Positions 7,630 through 14,261 of a DNA stretch of 16,284 nucleotides are shown here, piece after piece. The notes below the pieces were generated by a model, which saw nothing but the letters and a program-made list of their open reading frames with translations, searched no databases and was not told where the DNA came from. The position numbers and the translations under genes are program-made. Origin of the DNA: JANQLC01 sp036881805 (GTDB lineage Bacteria; Bacteroidota; Bacteroidia; Flavobacteriales; JANQLC01); contig JBAJNK010000003.1 of NCBI GenBank assembly GCA_036881805.1, positions 1-16,284 of the forward strand. The letters run 5' to 3'. The stretch's first letter is position 1. Each line of letters opens with the position of its first letter.

Positions 7630-7700
7630 ATCCCTTGGCAGCATTATCCGCCCAGGTTCTATGGGTCTGATCTCAGCCACTTGAGTGGCACCCCTATGGA
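7630..7700 (-). ncRNA. TPP riboswitch (THI element) aptamer
   Basis: On the minus strand the conserved THI-box blocks occur in order: ATAGGGGTGCC, then GTGGCTGAGATCAGACCC, then GAACCTG, GGATAATGCTGCC and AAGGGA, followed by TTTTTT. These are the signature strings of the TPP-sensing aptamer (CUGAGA in the P2/P3 region, GGAUAAUG in the P4/P5 arm). It begins just after the predicted transcription start from the box at 7711-7718 and ends about 65 nt before the GTG start of the receptor gene. TPP binding normally lowers expression of the downstream gene. Confidence 0.95.
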
Positions 7701-7710
7701 GATAGTGGCG

Positions 7711-7718
7711 CAAAGGTA
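7711..7718 (-). promoter_or_regulatory. -7 box of the riboswitch/receptor transcript
   Basis: Minus strand TACCTTTG, a perfect TAnnTTTG, continued by GCGCCACT. It lies 10 bp upstream of the aptamer, so transcription would begin right at the riboswitch. No clear -33 element. Confidence 0.6.
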
Positions 7719-7746
7719 CCACTTTTTGTTCTTTGTCGGCGCTTTT

Positions 7747-8520
7747 TTATCGCCAATCTTCGAGGATTAAATCGGTTAGATCTTCGAGTGTCCGCTTTTG
7801 AAAGAGTTTACCCGCTCTGATGTACGAAATTTTTCCGGTCTCTTCAGAGACGACTAAGCACAATGCGTCCGATCGCTCGGAAATGCCTATTGCAGCCCGA
7901 TGTCTGAGTCCGTAACCGGGGAAAATATTTTGATTTCGAGAGATCGGCAATATGCATCCGACGGCTATGATTTTAGCTTGTTGGATGACCATAGCCCCAT
8001 CGTGCAAGGGATTGTTTTTAAAAAAGACGGACTCGATTAAGGGTTGACTCAGATCGGCAAACAGCTGTAGTCCGGTCTCGGTTACAAAATTTAAACTGTT
8101 TTCCCGCTCCAACACGATTAGTGCGCCGGTTCTGGAATGAGACATATTTTGGCAAGCCGCCAAAACCGTTTGTAGGGTGGTCGCATATCGGGAAGCGCTT
8201 TTAAACATCCGAAACCGGTGCGTAAAATGCCACTTTCGAGCAAAGTTGGTCGTGCCGATCAACAACAGGAATTTTCGGATTTCCGGTTGAAAGACGATGA
8301 TTAAAGCCAATACGCCTACTCCGATGAATTGCCCCAATATTTCGCTGAGCAACTCCATGTGAAGGGCTTGCACGATTTTCCAGATCAGGTAAACCAAAGA
8401 CACGCCGATGAAAATGCTTATAGCCCCTGTACCGCGCACCAATTTGTAAACCTGGTATAGGAGAAAGGCGACCAGCAGAATATCGATGATGTCTAATATG
8501 CGCAGTTGTATGAAACCCAT
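7747..8520 (-). CDS. cdaA: CdaA-type diadenylate cyclase (c-di-AMP synthase)
   Basis: Makes cyclic di-AMP from two ATP at the inner membrane. The 257-residue protein has three N-terminal membrane segments (about residues 12-28, 33-53 and 64-88) and a DisA_N catalytic domain from about residue 95 to 250. Catalytic signatures are intact: DGA at 174-176 in PLHDGAMVIQ, and RHRAA at 206-210 in YGLRHRAAIGISE. It lies 21 bp downstream of folP on the same strand, an arrangement often seen in Bacteroidota, but it also has its own perfect -7 box at 8528-8535. There is no cdaR-like or glmM gene beside it, unlike in Firmicutes. Confidence 0.96.
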   Translation of the reverse strand: MGFIQLRILDIIDILLVAFLLYQVYKLVRGTGAISIFIGVSLVYLIWKIVQALHMELLSEILGQFIGVGVLALIIVFQPEIRKFLLLIGTTNFARKWHFTHRFRMFKSASRYATTLQTVLAACQNMSHSRTGALIVLERENSLNFVTETGLQLFADLSQPLIESVFFKNNPLHDGAMVIQQAKIIAVGCILPISRNQNIFPGYGLRHRAAIGISERSDALCLVVSEETGKISYIRAGKLFQKRTLEDLTDLILEDWR

Positions 8521-8527
8521 TTGGCTA

Positions 8528-8535
8528 CAAAAGTA
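8528..8535 (-). promoter_or_regulatory. -7 box directly upstream of cdaA
   Basis: Minus strand TACTTTTG, a perfect TAnnTTTG, lies in the 21-bp folP-cdaA gap and ends 7 bp before the cdaA ATG. A transcript from here would be leaderless or nearly so. No -33 TTTG is visible in the folP 3' end. Confidence 0.5.
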
Positions 8536-8541
8536 ATCCGA

Positions 8542-9381
8542 TTAGGCCAGGGAGCCAGCCGATTCGAAAGCCTCGAATATTTTTATCGCTTCCATCGCTT
8601 CGCTCACATCGTGTACCCGCAAAATAGCGGCACCTCGTTGCAACGCCAATGTATGGGCGGCTGTAGTCGCGTTTAAAGCTCGATCGGCATTGGAATGCAA
8701 GGGTTTGTAAACCATCGATTTGCGGGATATGCCCACCAAAATAGGCAGCTCGTTGTAATATAGTAGCGATAGATTTTTTAGGAGCGCGTAATTTTGTGCT
8801 GTGGTTTTGGCAAAACCAAAACCCGGATCTAAAATGATGTCGTTCACCCCGAGTGCGTTGAGTCGGTTTACCCTTTCCGAGAAGTATAGATTGACTGCTT
8901 GGATCAGGTTTTTGTAACCGGTTAAAGACTGCATGGTCTGGGGGGTACCCCTCATGTGCATGACGATGTAGGGTACTCGCAGTTTGGCGACTGTTTGAAA
9001 CATATTTTTATCTCGGCTGCCACCGCTGATATCGTTGATGAGGCAAGCGCCAGCATGCACGGCTTTTTCCGCTATGGCAGCGCGAAACGTGTCGATGGAA
9101 ATCAGGGCTTCTGGAAATTCTCTTTTGACGGTGACAATCGCTTGTATGACGCGTGCCGTCTCTACTGTTTCGCAGATGTCCGTCGCGCCCGGCCGGCTGG
9201 AATAACCGCCGAGGTCCAGAAAGGTGGCACCGGCTTCCAGATCGGTTTCCACGCGTTGCAACAGGTCCTTGTCCGACTTGAGTTTACCACCATCGTAAAA
9301 GGAATCCGGCGTTAGGTTTACAATTGCCATCGCGTGGCGTCTCGTCAAGTCGATTAAACTTCCGCGACAATTTAGGGTCAT
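8542..9381 (-). CDS. folP: Dihydropteroate synthase
   Basis: Condenses 6-hydroxymethyl-dihydropterin pyrophosphate with para-aminobenzoate to dihydropteroate in folate synthesis (cytoplasm); the enzyme that sulfonamides compete for. The 279 residues are of normal length and carry the family signatures in order: MAIVNLTPDSFYDGG (from residue 18), LEAGATFLDLGGYSSRPGA, ISIDTFRAAIAEKAVHAGACLINDISGG, YIVMHMRGTPQTMQ, DIILDPGFGFAKT, LVGISRKSMVYK and the closing ILRVHDVSEAMEAIKI. The ATG at 9381 is preceded by a full -33/-7 promoter, and the gene is divergent from the DUF1599 gene with a 49-bp gap. No sulfonamide-resistance insertion is evident. Confidence 0.97.
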   Translation of the reverse strand: MTLNCRGSLIDLTRRHAMAIVNLTPDSFYDGGKLKSDKDLLQRVETDLEAGATFLDLGGYSSRPGATDICETVETARVIQAIVTVKREFPEALISIDTFRAAIAEKAVHAGACLINDISGGSRDKNMFQTVAKLRVPYIVMHMRGTPQTMQSLTGYKNLIQAVNLYFSERVNRLNALGVNDIILDPGFGFAKTTAQNYALLKNLSLLYYNELPILVGISRKSMVYKPLHSNADRALNATTAAHTLALQRGAAILRVHDVSEAMEAIKIFEAFESAGSLA

Positions 9382-9408
9382 GTTTTGGGTTTTCCGTTAA
9401 ATTTACAC

Positions 9409-9443
9409 CAAATTTAGCGATGTATTTTTGATGGTGGACAAAA
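9409..9443 (-). promoter_or_regulatory. folP promoter (-33 TTTTG and -7 TAAATTTG)
   Basis: Minus strand TTTTG (9439-9443), a 22-bp spacer, then TAAATTTG (9409-9416): both elements of the Bacteroidota promoter at an accepted spacing. The predicted leader to the ATG at 9381 is about 20-25 nt. The -33 element lies inside the 5' end of the divergent DUF1599 gene. Confidence 0.65.
9423..9430 (+). promoter_or_regulatory. -7 box abutting the DUF1599 start codon
   Basis: TATTTTTG, a perfect TAnnTTTG, is immediately followed by ATGGTGGAC. Transcription from it would begin at or just inside the gene, giving a leaderless mRNA starting at about the GTG at 9434. Only 6 bp separate it from the folP -7 box on the other strand. 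No -33 element is seen. Confidence 0.4.
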
Positions 9444-9982
9444 CCTTTGCGGCATACGATGCGGTGATCGGGCAATGCCGAGACCTATTTGCAAAAAAGA
9501 TGGTGGATTACGGCAGTGCATGGCGCATCATGCGGTTGCCGTCTCTAACCGACCAAATTTTTATCAAGGCGCAACGCGTACGGAATTTGCAAGATAAGGC
9601 AATCCGAAAGGTAGAGGAAGGGGATGCGGTCGAATTTATCGGCATTGTCAATTACGCGGTCATGGCTTTGATTCAATTGGACTTGGGCGTCTCTGAGGTA
9701 GCTGATTTGAGCCGTGGAGAAGCGCTTTCCCTCTTTGATGCCAAGGTTCGAGCTGCCCGCGATTTGATGGCGGATAAAGACCACGATTACGGTGGAGCTT
9801 GGCGCGAGCTGCGCCTCACTTCGATGACCGATTTGATATTGCAAAAATTATTGCGAATCAGACAAATGGAAAATAACAGCGGTAAGGCTCTGGCGAGCGA
9901 GGGCTCGGACGCCAATTACCTCGATGTGGTCAACTACGCTGTATTTTCATTGATCAAACGCAAAGAAGAGGAAGATGCTTAA
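9431..9982 (+). CDS. DUF1599 (nucleotide modification associated domain 1) protein
   Basis: A 183-residue cytoplasmic protein made of two tandem copies of the DUF1599 domain. Copy 1 (about residues 8-85) contains DYGSAWRIMRLPSLTDQI and IVNYAVMALIQL; copy 2 (about 100-178) contains DYGGAWRELRLTSMTDLI and VVNYAVFSLIKR. The family is linked by comparative genomics to nucleotide modification, but no reaction is established. The start is taken as the ATG at 9431; a TTG at 9428 lies inside the -7 box, and the GTG at 9434 would suit a leaderless mRNA. It overlaps the next gene by 8 bp. The gene set folP / DUF1599 / BT_3928-like / tpiA is one I know from Bacteroides. Confidence 0.92.
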   Translation: MVDKTFAAYDAVIGQCRDLFAKKMVDYGSAWRIMRLPSLTDQIFIKAQRVRNLQDKAIRKVEEGDAVEFIGIVNYAVMALIQLDLGVSEVADLSRGEALSLFDAKVRAARDLMADKDHDYGGAWRELRLTSMTDLILQKLLRIRQMENNSGKALASEGSDANYLDVVNYAVFSLIKRKEEEDA

Positions 9983-11096
9983 GACGTTTACCCGGCTTTC
10001 CCGAATCACCGTCGGGGCTTTATTTATTTTTTCAGGGTTGACCAAACTCAACGATCCCCTGGGGTTTGCTTACAAACTGGAGGCGTATTTCGCGGCGCGT
10101 GTTTTAAATCTGCCGAGTTTAATTCCTTATGCCTTGCTTTTTGCATGGGTGCTCACCACAGCGGAAGTCTTGCTCGGCGTACTATTGCTGTTGGGCTATA
10201 AAAAGAAGTTTACCCTATCTGTGCTCCTGCTTTTGATTCTCTTTTTCACTTTTCTCACCTTTTATACCGCGTACTTTAACAAGGTTGCCGATTGTGGGTG
10301 TTTTGGCGATGCCATCCGGCTTACCCCCTGGCAGTCCTTTGGTAAAAACCTCCTCTTAATGCTGCTCGTCTTCATTCTGTGGATCGGTCGACAGCACATC
10401 GGAACCCCTTTGAGCGGTCGGGGTAACATTTGGGTTCTGTTTCTATCTCTTATCGGGTGTTTGTTTCTCACCTATCGCGTTTTGACTCATCTGCCCGTAT
10501 TGGACTTTAGGCCTTATGCGGTAGGCGACGATATTGCGGTAGAGATGAAATTTCCCAAATCTGCGCCCAAAGACGTTTATGAGACCACTTGGATTTACGA
10601 GGTTAACGGTGTGGAAAAAGCATTTACGACCCAAGAGGCGCCTTGGCGTATCAAAGGCGCTGAATTTGTAGACCGCCAGACCAAATTGATTAAAAAAGGC
10701 TATGTGCCGCCTATTCACGACCTGTCTGCAGAAAGAGATGGGATAGATCATTTGCCGGACTTTCTATCCCGATCCCAAATGCTTTGGATTGTGAGCTATT
10801 CGGTCAGCCGGGCAGACCGAGATGGGTGGGTAAAGGCAAACGCGTTGGCCGATGCCTTATCAAAAGCTGGTGTCCCCGTCATAGGTTTGACCGCTTCTAC
10901 CACCAAAGAGATACAGGACTTACAGGCTGCGTTTTCGCTACCCTTTGATTTTTATACCTGTGATCAAACCACCCTAAAGACTATGATACGTGCCAACCCA
11001 GGTCTCATCTTGTTAAAAAAGGGGACTGTTGTGGGCAAATGGAATGGGTACGACACCCCGGATATCGGTGAAATTCTAACTAAATTAGGCGGATAA
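9975..11096 (+). CDS. BT_3928-family membrane protein (DoxX/MauE-like with C-terminal soluble domain)
   Basis: A 373-residue inner-membrane protein. The first 170 residues form about five membrane segments of the DoxX/MauE type (ITVGALFIFSGLTKL; YALLFAWVLTTAEVLLGVLL; LSVLLLLILFFTFLTFYTAYF; NLLLMLLVFILWIG; VLFLSLIGCLFLTYRVL), with a DCGCFGD cysteine pair between segments 3 and 4, as in MauE-like proteins. From residue 175 on is a soluble domain with a second short cysteine-containing stretch (FDFYTCDQTTLKTM) and NPGLILLKKGTVVGKWNG, which looks thioredoxin-like, although the classical CxxC is missing. A role in redox or disulfide chemistry at the membrane is an inference only. It overlaps the DUF1599 gene by 8 bp, so the two are translated from one mRNA. 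Confidence 0.9.
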   Translation: MLKTFTRLSRITVGALFIFSGLTKLNDPLGFAYKLEAYFAARVLNLPSLIPYALLFAWVLTTAEVLLGVLLLLGYKKKFTLSVLLLLILFFTFLTFYTAYFNKVADCGCFGDAIRLTPWQSFGKNLLLMLLVFILWIGRQHIGTPLSGRGNIWVLFLSLIGCLFLTYRVLTHLPVLDFRPYAVGDDIAVEMKFPKSAPKDVYETTWIYEVNGVEKAFTTQEAPWRIKGAEFVDRQTKLIKKGYVPPIHDLSAERDGIDHLPDFLSRSQMLWIVSYSVSRADRDGWVKANALADALSKAGVPVIGLTASTTKEIQDLQAAFSLPFDFYTCDQTTLKTMIRANPGLILLKKGTVVGKWNGYDTPDIGEILTKLGG

Positions 11097-11112
11097 ATAA
11101 ACCAGTTCAAAG

Positions 11113-11877
11113 ATGCGTAGGAGAATCATAGTCGGTAATTGGAAGATGAACAAAAATTATTGGCAAGCCTTACCACTGATCGAATCGCTTTTAGGTTATA
11201 CCGAACCCCGAGATTTGAAAGGCGTGGAAGTCGTCATCGCACCGGCTTATCCCTTTTTGCATTACGCCTACCAGAGCACCAAGGATACCAAGGTAAGCGT
11301 AGCGGCACAAGATATAAGCGCCCATGAGTCGGGCGCTTATACGGGAGAGGTTTCCGCCGATATGATACGCTCTACCGGTGTGCAAATGGTTATCATCGGG
11401 CATTCCGAACGCAGAAGATATCACGGCGAAGATGCGCAGGCACTCAGCAAAAAGATCGATTTGGCTTTGGCCAACCGTATGGAAGTGATTTATTGTATAG
11501 GGGAAACGCTCGAGGAGCGGCGGGGTGCAGCACAATTTAAAGTCGCAAAAAAACAGCTTATGGACGCGTTGCACCAGCTGACTCGCGATCAAATGCAGCG
11601 AGTCTGTATCGCTTATGAGCCCGTTTGGGCTATTGGTACAGGTGAAACCGCCACCGCTGAACAGGCACAGGAGATGCATGGGTACATTCGCCAGGTGATC
11701 GCCGATCGGTTCGGCCCCAAAACCGCAGCTTGCATACCCCTGCTCTACGGTGGGAGCCTAAAGCCTGAAAACGCTGTGGCGCTCTGCACTCAGCCCGATG
11801 TGGATGGGGGCTTGGTGGGTGGCGCTGCCTTAGAAGTGGCGCGATTTATCGCTGTGATCGAGGCATTGTTGCATTAG
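11113..11877 (+). CDS. tpiA: Triosephosphate isomerase
   Basis: Interconverts dihydroxyacetone phosphate and glyceraldehyde 3-phosphate in glycolysis and gluconeogenesis (cytoplasm). The 254 residues are of normal length and the active site is complete: N9 and K11 in GNWKMNKN, H97 in IIGHSERR, E169 in YEPVWAIGTG (the loop-6 motif), and the phosphate-binding LLYGGSLKPENA. It starts 16 bp after the BT_3928-family gene and is the last gene of the run. The sequence after its stop runs into repeat array B rather than the gene that often follows tpiA in related bacteria. No rho-independent terminator is obvious. Confidence 0.98.
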   Translation: MRRRIIVGNWKMNKNYWQALPLIESLLGYTEPRDLKGVEVVIAPAYPFLHYAYQSTKDTKVSVAAQDISAHESGAYTGEVSADMIRSTGVQMVIIGHSERRRYHGEDAQALSKKIDLALANRMEVIYCIGETLEERRGAAQFKVAKKQLMDALHQLTRDQMQRVCIAYEPVWAIGTGETATAEQAQEMHGYIRQVIADRFGPKTAACIPLLYGGSLKPENAVALCTQPDVDGGLVGGAALEVARFIAVIEALLH

Positions 11878-11974
11878 CGCGCAACGGCTATCCAAATACA
11901 GTTTCCCTATCAGCCGGGGTGGTCGGTTGTTCCCAAACCTTACAATGGGATGTTGGTCAGTTGTGGTATTTTTG

Positions 11975-12432
11975 TAGCCTTTGATCGTACAGCCAGTCTT
12001 ATTTTTTTGTGTTTGCCCGTTATGAACTGCTTTTAAAAGTAGCACTTTTTTGGGCTTGTCCGTGCGCGGGGGCTTGAAAGGGGGGGGAATTGTTTCTTTA
12101 GTGCTCGTCCTATGTGGCTGCTCCAAAAGCCCTATCAGCGCATAAATTTTATGGGGAATGGCCTAAAACTCAGTCTTTATTTTTTTGTGTTTACTCCTGT
12201 GTGTTGGTTTGAAAAGCAGGAACTCAATTGTTTTTGTGCTGTGTTGCGGTTGTAAAATACCGAGCACGGGCTCGATCATATACGGTCCGTCTGAAAATTT
12301 GGGCTTTGTTTTTTGTTTTTACCCCAATCTTATTTTTTTGGCCTTGTCCGGTTTGGCAGTTTAAAAAGCGGGCTTGTCTTTTTTGCTCTTGATCTTTTGT
12401 AATGCTTTGGAAAAGAGGGTCTTTTTCAAAAA
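11975..12432 (-). repeat. Array B: about 8 units of the same degenerate repeat, inverted relative to array A
   Basis: The tpiA-clpS gap has no credible gene. Read on the minus strand it is a chain of the units seen at 1-984: for example 12367-12400 (ACAAAAGATCAAGAGC, then an A-run and GACAAGCCCGCT), followed by TTTTTAAACTGCC, GACAAGGCC and an A-run; later units read CTTTTCAAACCAACACACAG, then TAAACAC and an A-run. The segment 12367-12400 matches 311-344 at 33 of 34 positions in inverted orientation. Units are more diverged towards tpiA, and 11878-11974 shows nothing recognisable. The T-rich strand is the coding strand of tpiA and clpS. Confidence 0.78.
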
Positions 12433-12436
12433 ATAG

Positions 12437-12444
12437 TATATTTG
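12437..12444 (+). promoter_or_regulatory. -7 box of the clpS promoter
   Basis: TATATTTG, a perfect TAnnTTTG, 18 bp before the ATG at 12463. A TTTG at 12406-12409 is 27 bp upstream, longer than the usual spacer. The box sits just past the last unit of array B. Confidence 0.55.
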
Positions 12445-12462
12445 ATTTCAATTGATAAAGCG

Positions 12463-12747
12463 ATGTGTGCGACACTTTTCTCTCAAGAGAAGGCAGAAGG
12501 CTTGGCTATGTTGGAAAGCCAGGCGGATAAGCGCTGTATTGTACTGCACAATGATGATTACAACACCTTTGATTTCGTCATCGAGTCGCTGATCGATATT
12601 TGTGATCACACGCCACAACAAGCAGAGCAGTGTACTTTAATCGTTCACTACAAAGGCAAGTGCGAGGTGAAGTCGGGTAGCCTCTGCGATTTGAACCCCC
12701 GATGCAAACGATTGATTCAGCGCGGGCTCACCGCTGAGATTGTGTAG
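12463..12747 (+). CDS. clpS: ATP-dependent Clp protease adaptor ClpS
   Basis: Adaptor that delivers N-degron substrates to the ClpAP/ClpCP protease in the cytoplasm. 94 residues from the ATG at 12463 (MCATLF); the open frame extends to a TTG at 12442, but that codon is inside the -7 box. The diagnostic segments are HNDDYNTFDFVIESL, which forms the binding pocket for the destabilising N-terminal residue, and VHYKGKCEVKSGSL with its conserved histidine, followed by CKRLIQRGLTAEIV as in Bacteroidota ClpS proteins. The C-terminus ends directly after the core. In several Flavobacteriia clpS is next to tpiA and prmA; here prmA is absent. Confidence 0.93.
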   Translation: MCATLFSQEKAEGLAMLESQADKRCIVLHNDDYNTFDFVIESLIDICDHTPQQAEQCTLIVHYKGKCEVKSGSLCDLNPRCKRLIQRGLTAEIV

Positions 12748-12755
12748 CCAAAAAC

Positions 12756-12786
12756 TTTTTTGGCAGTTGGCAGCGTCTTATATTTG
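12756..12786 (+). promoter_or_regulatory. Promoter of the tRNA-Arg gene
   Basis: A TTTTTTG run (ending at 12762), a 16-bp spacer and TATATTTG (12779-12786), a perfect -7 box. Transcription would start about 15-20 nt before the mature tRNA 5' end, leaving a short 5' leader for RNase P. It lies just after the clpS stop codon. Confidence 0.55.
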
Positions 12787-12808
12787 CATCCCCTTTGCAA
12801 AGAGATCA

Positions 12809-12882
12809 GGCCTCGTGGCGCAACTGAATAGCGCATCTGACTACGGATCAGAAGGTTGCAGGTTTGAATCCTGTCGAGGTCA
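12809..12882 (+). tRNA. tRNA-Arg (anticodon ACG)
   Basis: A 74-nt cloverleaf. Acceptor stem GGCCTCG pairs with CGAGGTC (one G-U pair), discriminator A at 12882. The anticodon stem TCTGA/TCAGA encloses the loop CTACGGA, giving anticodon ACG, which reads CGU and, after A34-to-I editing, CGC and CGA. The T arm GCAGG/CCTGT encloses the TTTGAAT loop. The CCA end is not encoded. Confidence 0.95.
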
Positions 12883-13473
12883 CAAAGTGCACATCCTGTG
12901 CAGCTGCTTTTTATACTATTGATGTAGGTCTAAGCTTGGCTTTGCATCCGAGCTGCGGTTGGGGCCTGTCTAACGGGTTGGTCTCCAGGGTCTTACATAG
13001 GGATTGGGTTGCTGCTGTGGTTGTGCGTCAACTTTTTTATAGACCGTTTTTTGGTTGAATCGCATTCGGTCGTTTGCGGAGATAAGCCCATTAAACACGA
13101 GTCGGCTATACGATGAAGGGTGTTATAGCATATGTCTATACCGATCTATTCTTCCCACTATTTCAGCCCTGTCATAGGCTTTGCCCTTTTTTCGTAATAG
13201 ATGTCCATCATATCGTTTGGTATGGCGTTTAAATAGAACTTCTCATCGAAATGGGGAAGGAAGCGTAAAATTTTGGGAAACGGTGAAATAGCCTTAACAG
13301 TCCATCAGGTGCGACTTAGTTTTTGCGACTGCGTAAATCACAGTAGCGATATAGCTGTGTTGGTTTTGCCATGCTTAGAAAAAAGAACCCGTTGGTTTTC
13401 ACTGGGTCCAGCGATTGGGGTGCGCGCACAAATTATTCGGTTTGAAATCCATCCGCCACTGCCCGGCGAAAAA
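12883..13473. other. 591-bp intergenic stretch with only possible gene remnants
   Basis: This gap between tRNA-Arg and rlmB does not contain the repeat family found in the other long gaps. On the minus strand one frame from about 13466 to 13166 reads protein-like but has two in-frame stops (TGA twice) and no start; its last piece includes LPHFDEKFYLNAIPND and YYEKRAKPMTGLK. A further minus frame has an ATG at 13063-13065 and runs 31 codons to 12970 (ending PQQQPNPYVRPWRP). On the plus strand 13273-13536 is open (TTG start) but overlaps the 3' end of rlmB and looks like a shadow. A 17-bp near-palindrome, TATAGCATATGTCTATA, lies near 13123-13139. I recognise no gene or RNA. Confidence 0.45.
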
Positions 13474-14217
13474 CTATCTCAAGCGTTGTCGCACCGCTTC
13501 ATAGAGTATGGCGCCACAGGCTACCGAGACGTTTAGCGAACCGATGGGTCCCAGCATGGGGAGCCTTCCGACCTCGTCCGACATTTTTAGATAGGCTGGC
13601 GATATGCCGTTTTCTTCGCTACCCAACAAAAGGGCGGTGGGTTTTGCCCAATCCAAATCATAGACGGTACAATCTGCTCTTTCCGTTGCCGCTATGAGCT
13701 GTAAGCCCGATAGTTTGAGGTATTGCAGGGCTACCTTTAGATTGGGATGCCGGATGATGGGGACGCGAAACAAAGCCCCAACAGAGGTTTTAATGGCATC
13801 TTGGGTGATCGGTGCGCTGTTTTTTTCTGGGGTGATAATGCCTTGAACACCCGTGCAAGCAGCCGTGCGCACCAAGGCGCCAAAATTTCGGGTGTCCGTG
13901 ATCCGATCTAATATCAACAATAGGGGGACTTCCCCCCTTTCGTATAGACTGGGGACTAGGATTTCGATATCGCAAAAGGTGATGGGCGAGATAAAACCCA
14001 CCACCCCTTGGTGGTTTTTTCGGGTTAACCGGTTGAGTTTGGACGGGGGCACGCGGGTATGCGCAATTTTTTTCTCCCGCAGCAATTTAAAGAGCGCAGT
14101 GGATAATTCGCCTTTCAATTTGTCTTGAATAAAAAGGCGGTCGATCGTTTTGCCGCTTTGTATCGCCTCGGTGACCGGACGTAAACCGAAGACCAATAGG
14201 TTGCGCTGTTTTTTCAT
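13474..14217 (-). CDS. rlmB: 23S rRNA (guanosine-2'-O-)-methyltransferase RlmB / TrmH-family SPOUT methyltransferase
   Basis: Methylates the 2'-O of a conserved guanosine in 23S rRNA (G2251 in E. coli numbering) using S-adenosylmethionine. The 247 residues show the N-terminal substrate-binding domain (LLVFGLRPVTEAIQSGKTIDRLFIQ, to about residue 75), then the trefoil-knotted SPOUT domain: motif 1 LDRITDTRNFGALVRTAACTG, motif 2 ALLLGSEENGISPAYL and motif 3 LPMLGPIGSLNVSVACGAIL. Length and motifs fit RlmB, though closely related TrmH paralogues cannot be fully excluded. It starts with ATG at 14217, 45 bp from the edge of repeat array C. Confidence 0.93.
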   Translation of the reverse strand: MKKQRNLLVFGLRPVTEAIQSGKTIDRLFIQDKLKGELSTALFKLLREKKIAHTRVPPSKLNRLTRKNHQGVVGFISPITFCDIEILVPSLYERGEVPLLLILDRITDTRNFGALVRTAACTGVQGIITPEKNSAPITQDAIKTSVGALFRVPIIRHPNLKVALQYLKLSGLQLIAATERADCTVYDLDWAKPTALLLGSEENGISPAYLKMSDEVGRLPMLGPIGSLNVSVACGAILYEAVRQRLR

Positions 14218-14237
14218 CAGCTGTCTTTTTAGACTTG

Positions 14238-14245
14238 CAAAATAA
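14238..14245 (-). promoter_or_regulatory. Near-consensus -7 box for rlmB
   Basis: Minus strand TTATTTTG, one mismatch to TAnnTTTG, 20 bp upstream of the rlmB ATG. Weak; listed because the stretch further upstream is repeat array C. Confidence 0.3.
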
Positions 14246-14261
14246 GTTTAAAAAAAATAAA

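Noticed and set aside
11975..12432. Tandem Bacteroidota promoters in the T-rich strand (TTTG followed by TTATTTTTTTG)
   Set aside because: The distance between the two T-G elements is about 11 bp and the second has extra Ts compared with TAnnTTTG, so it does not fit the consensus spacing.
12740..12922. 60-codon plus-strand ORF over the tRNA
   Set aside because: It runs through the tRNA-Arg gene and has no protein family features; a chance frame.
13273..13536. 87-codon plus-strand ORF
   Set aside because: TTG start, no family recognised, and its 3' part lies antisense to the conserved end of rlmB; treated as a shadow.
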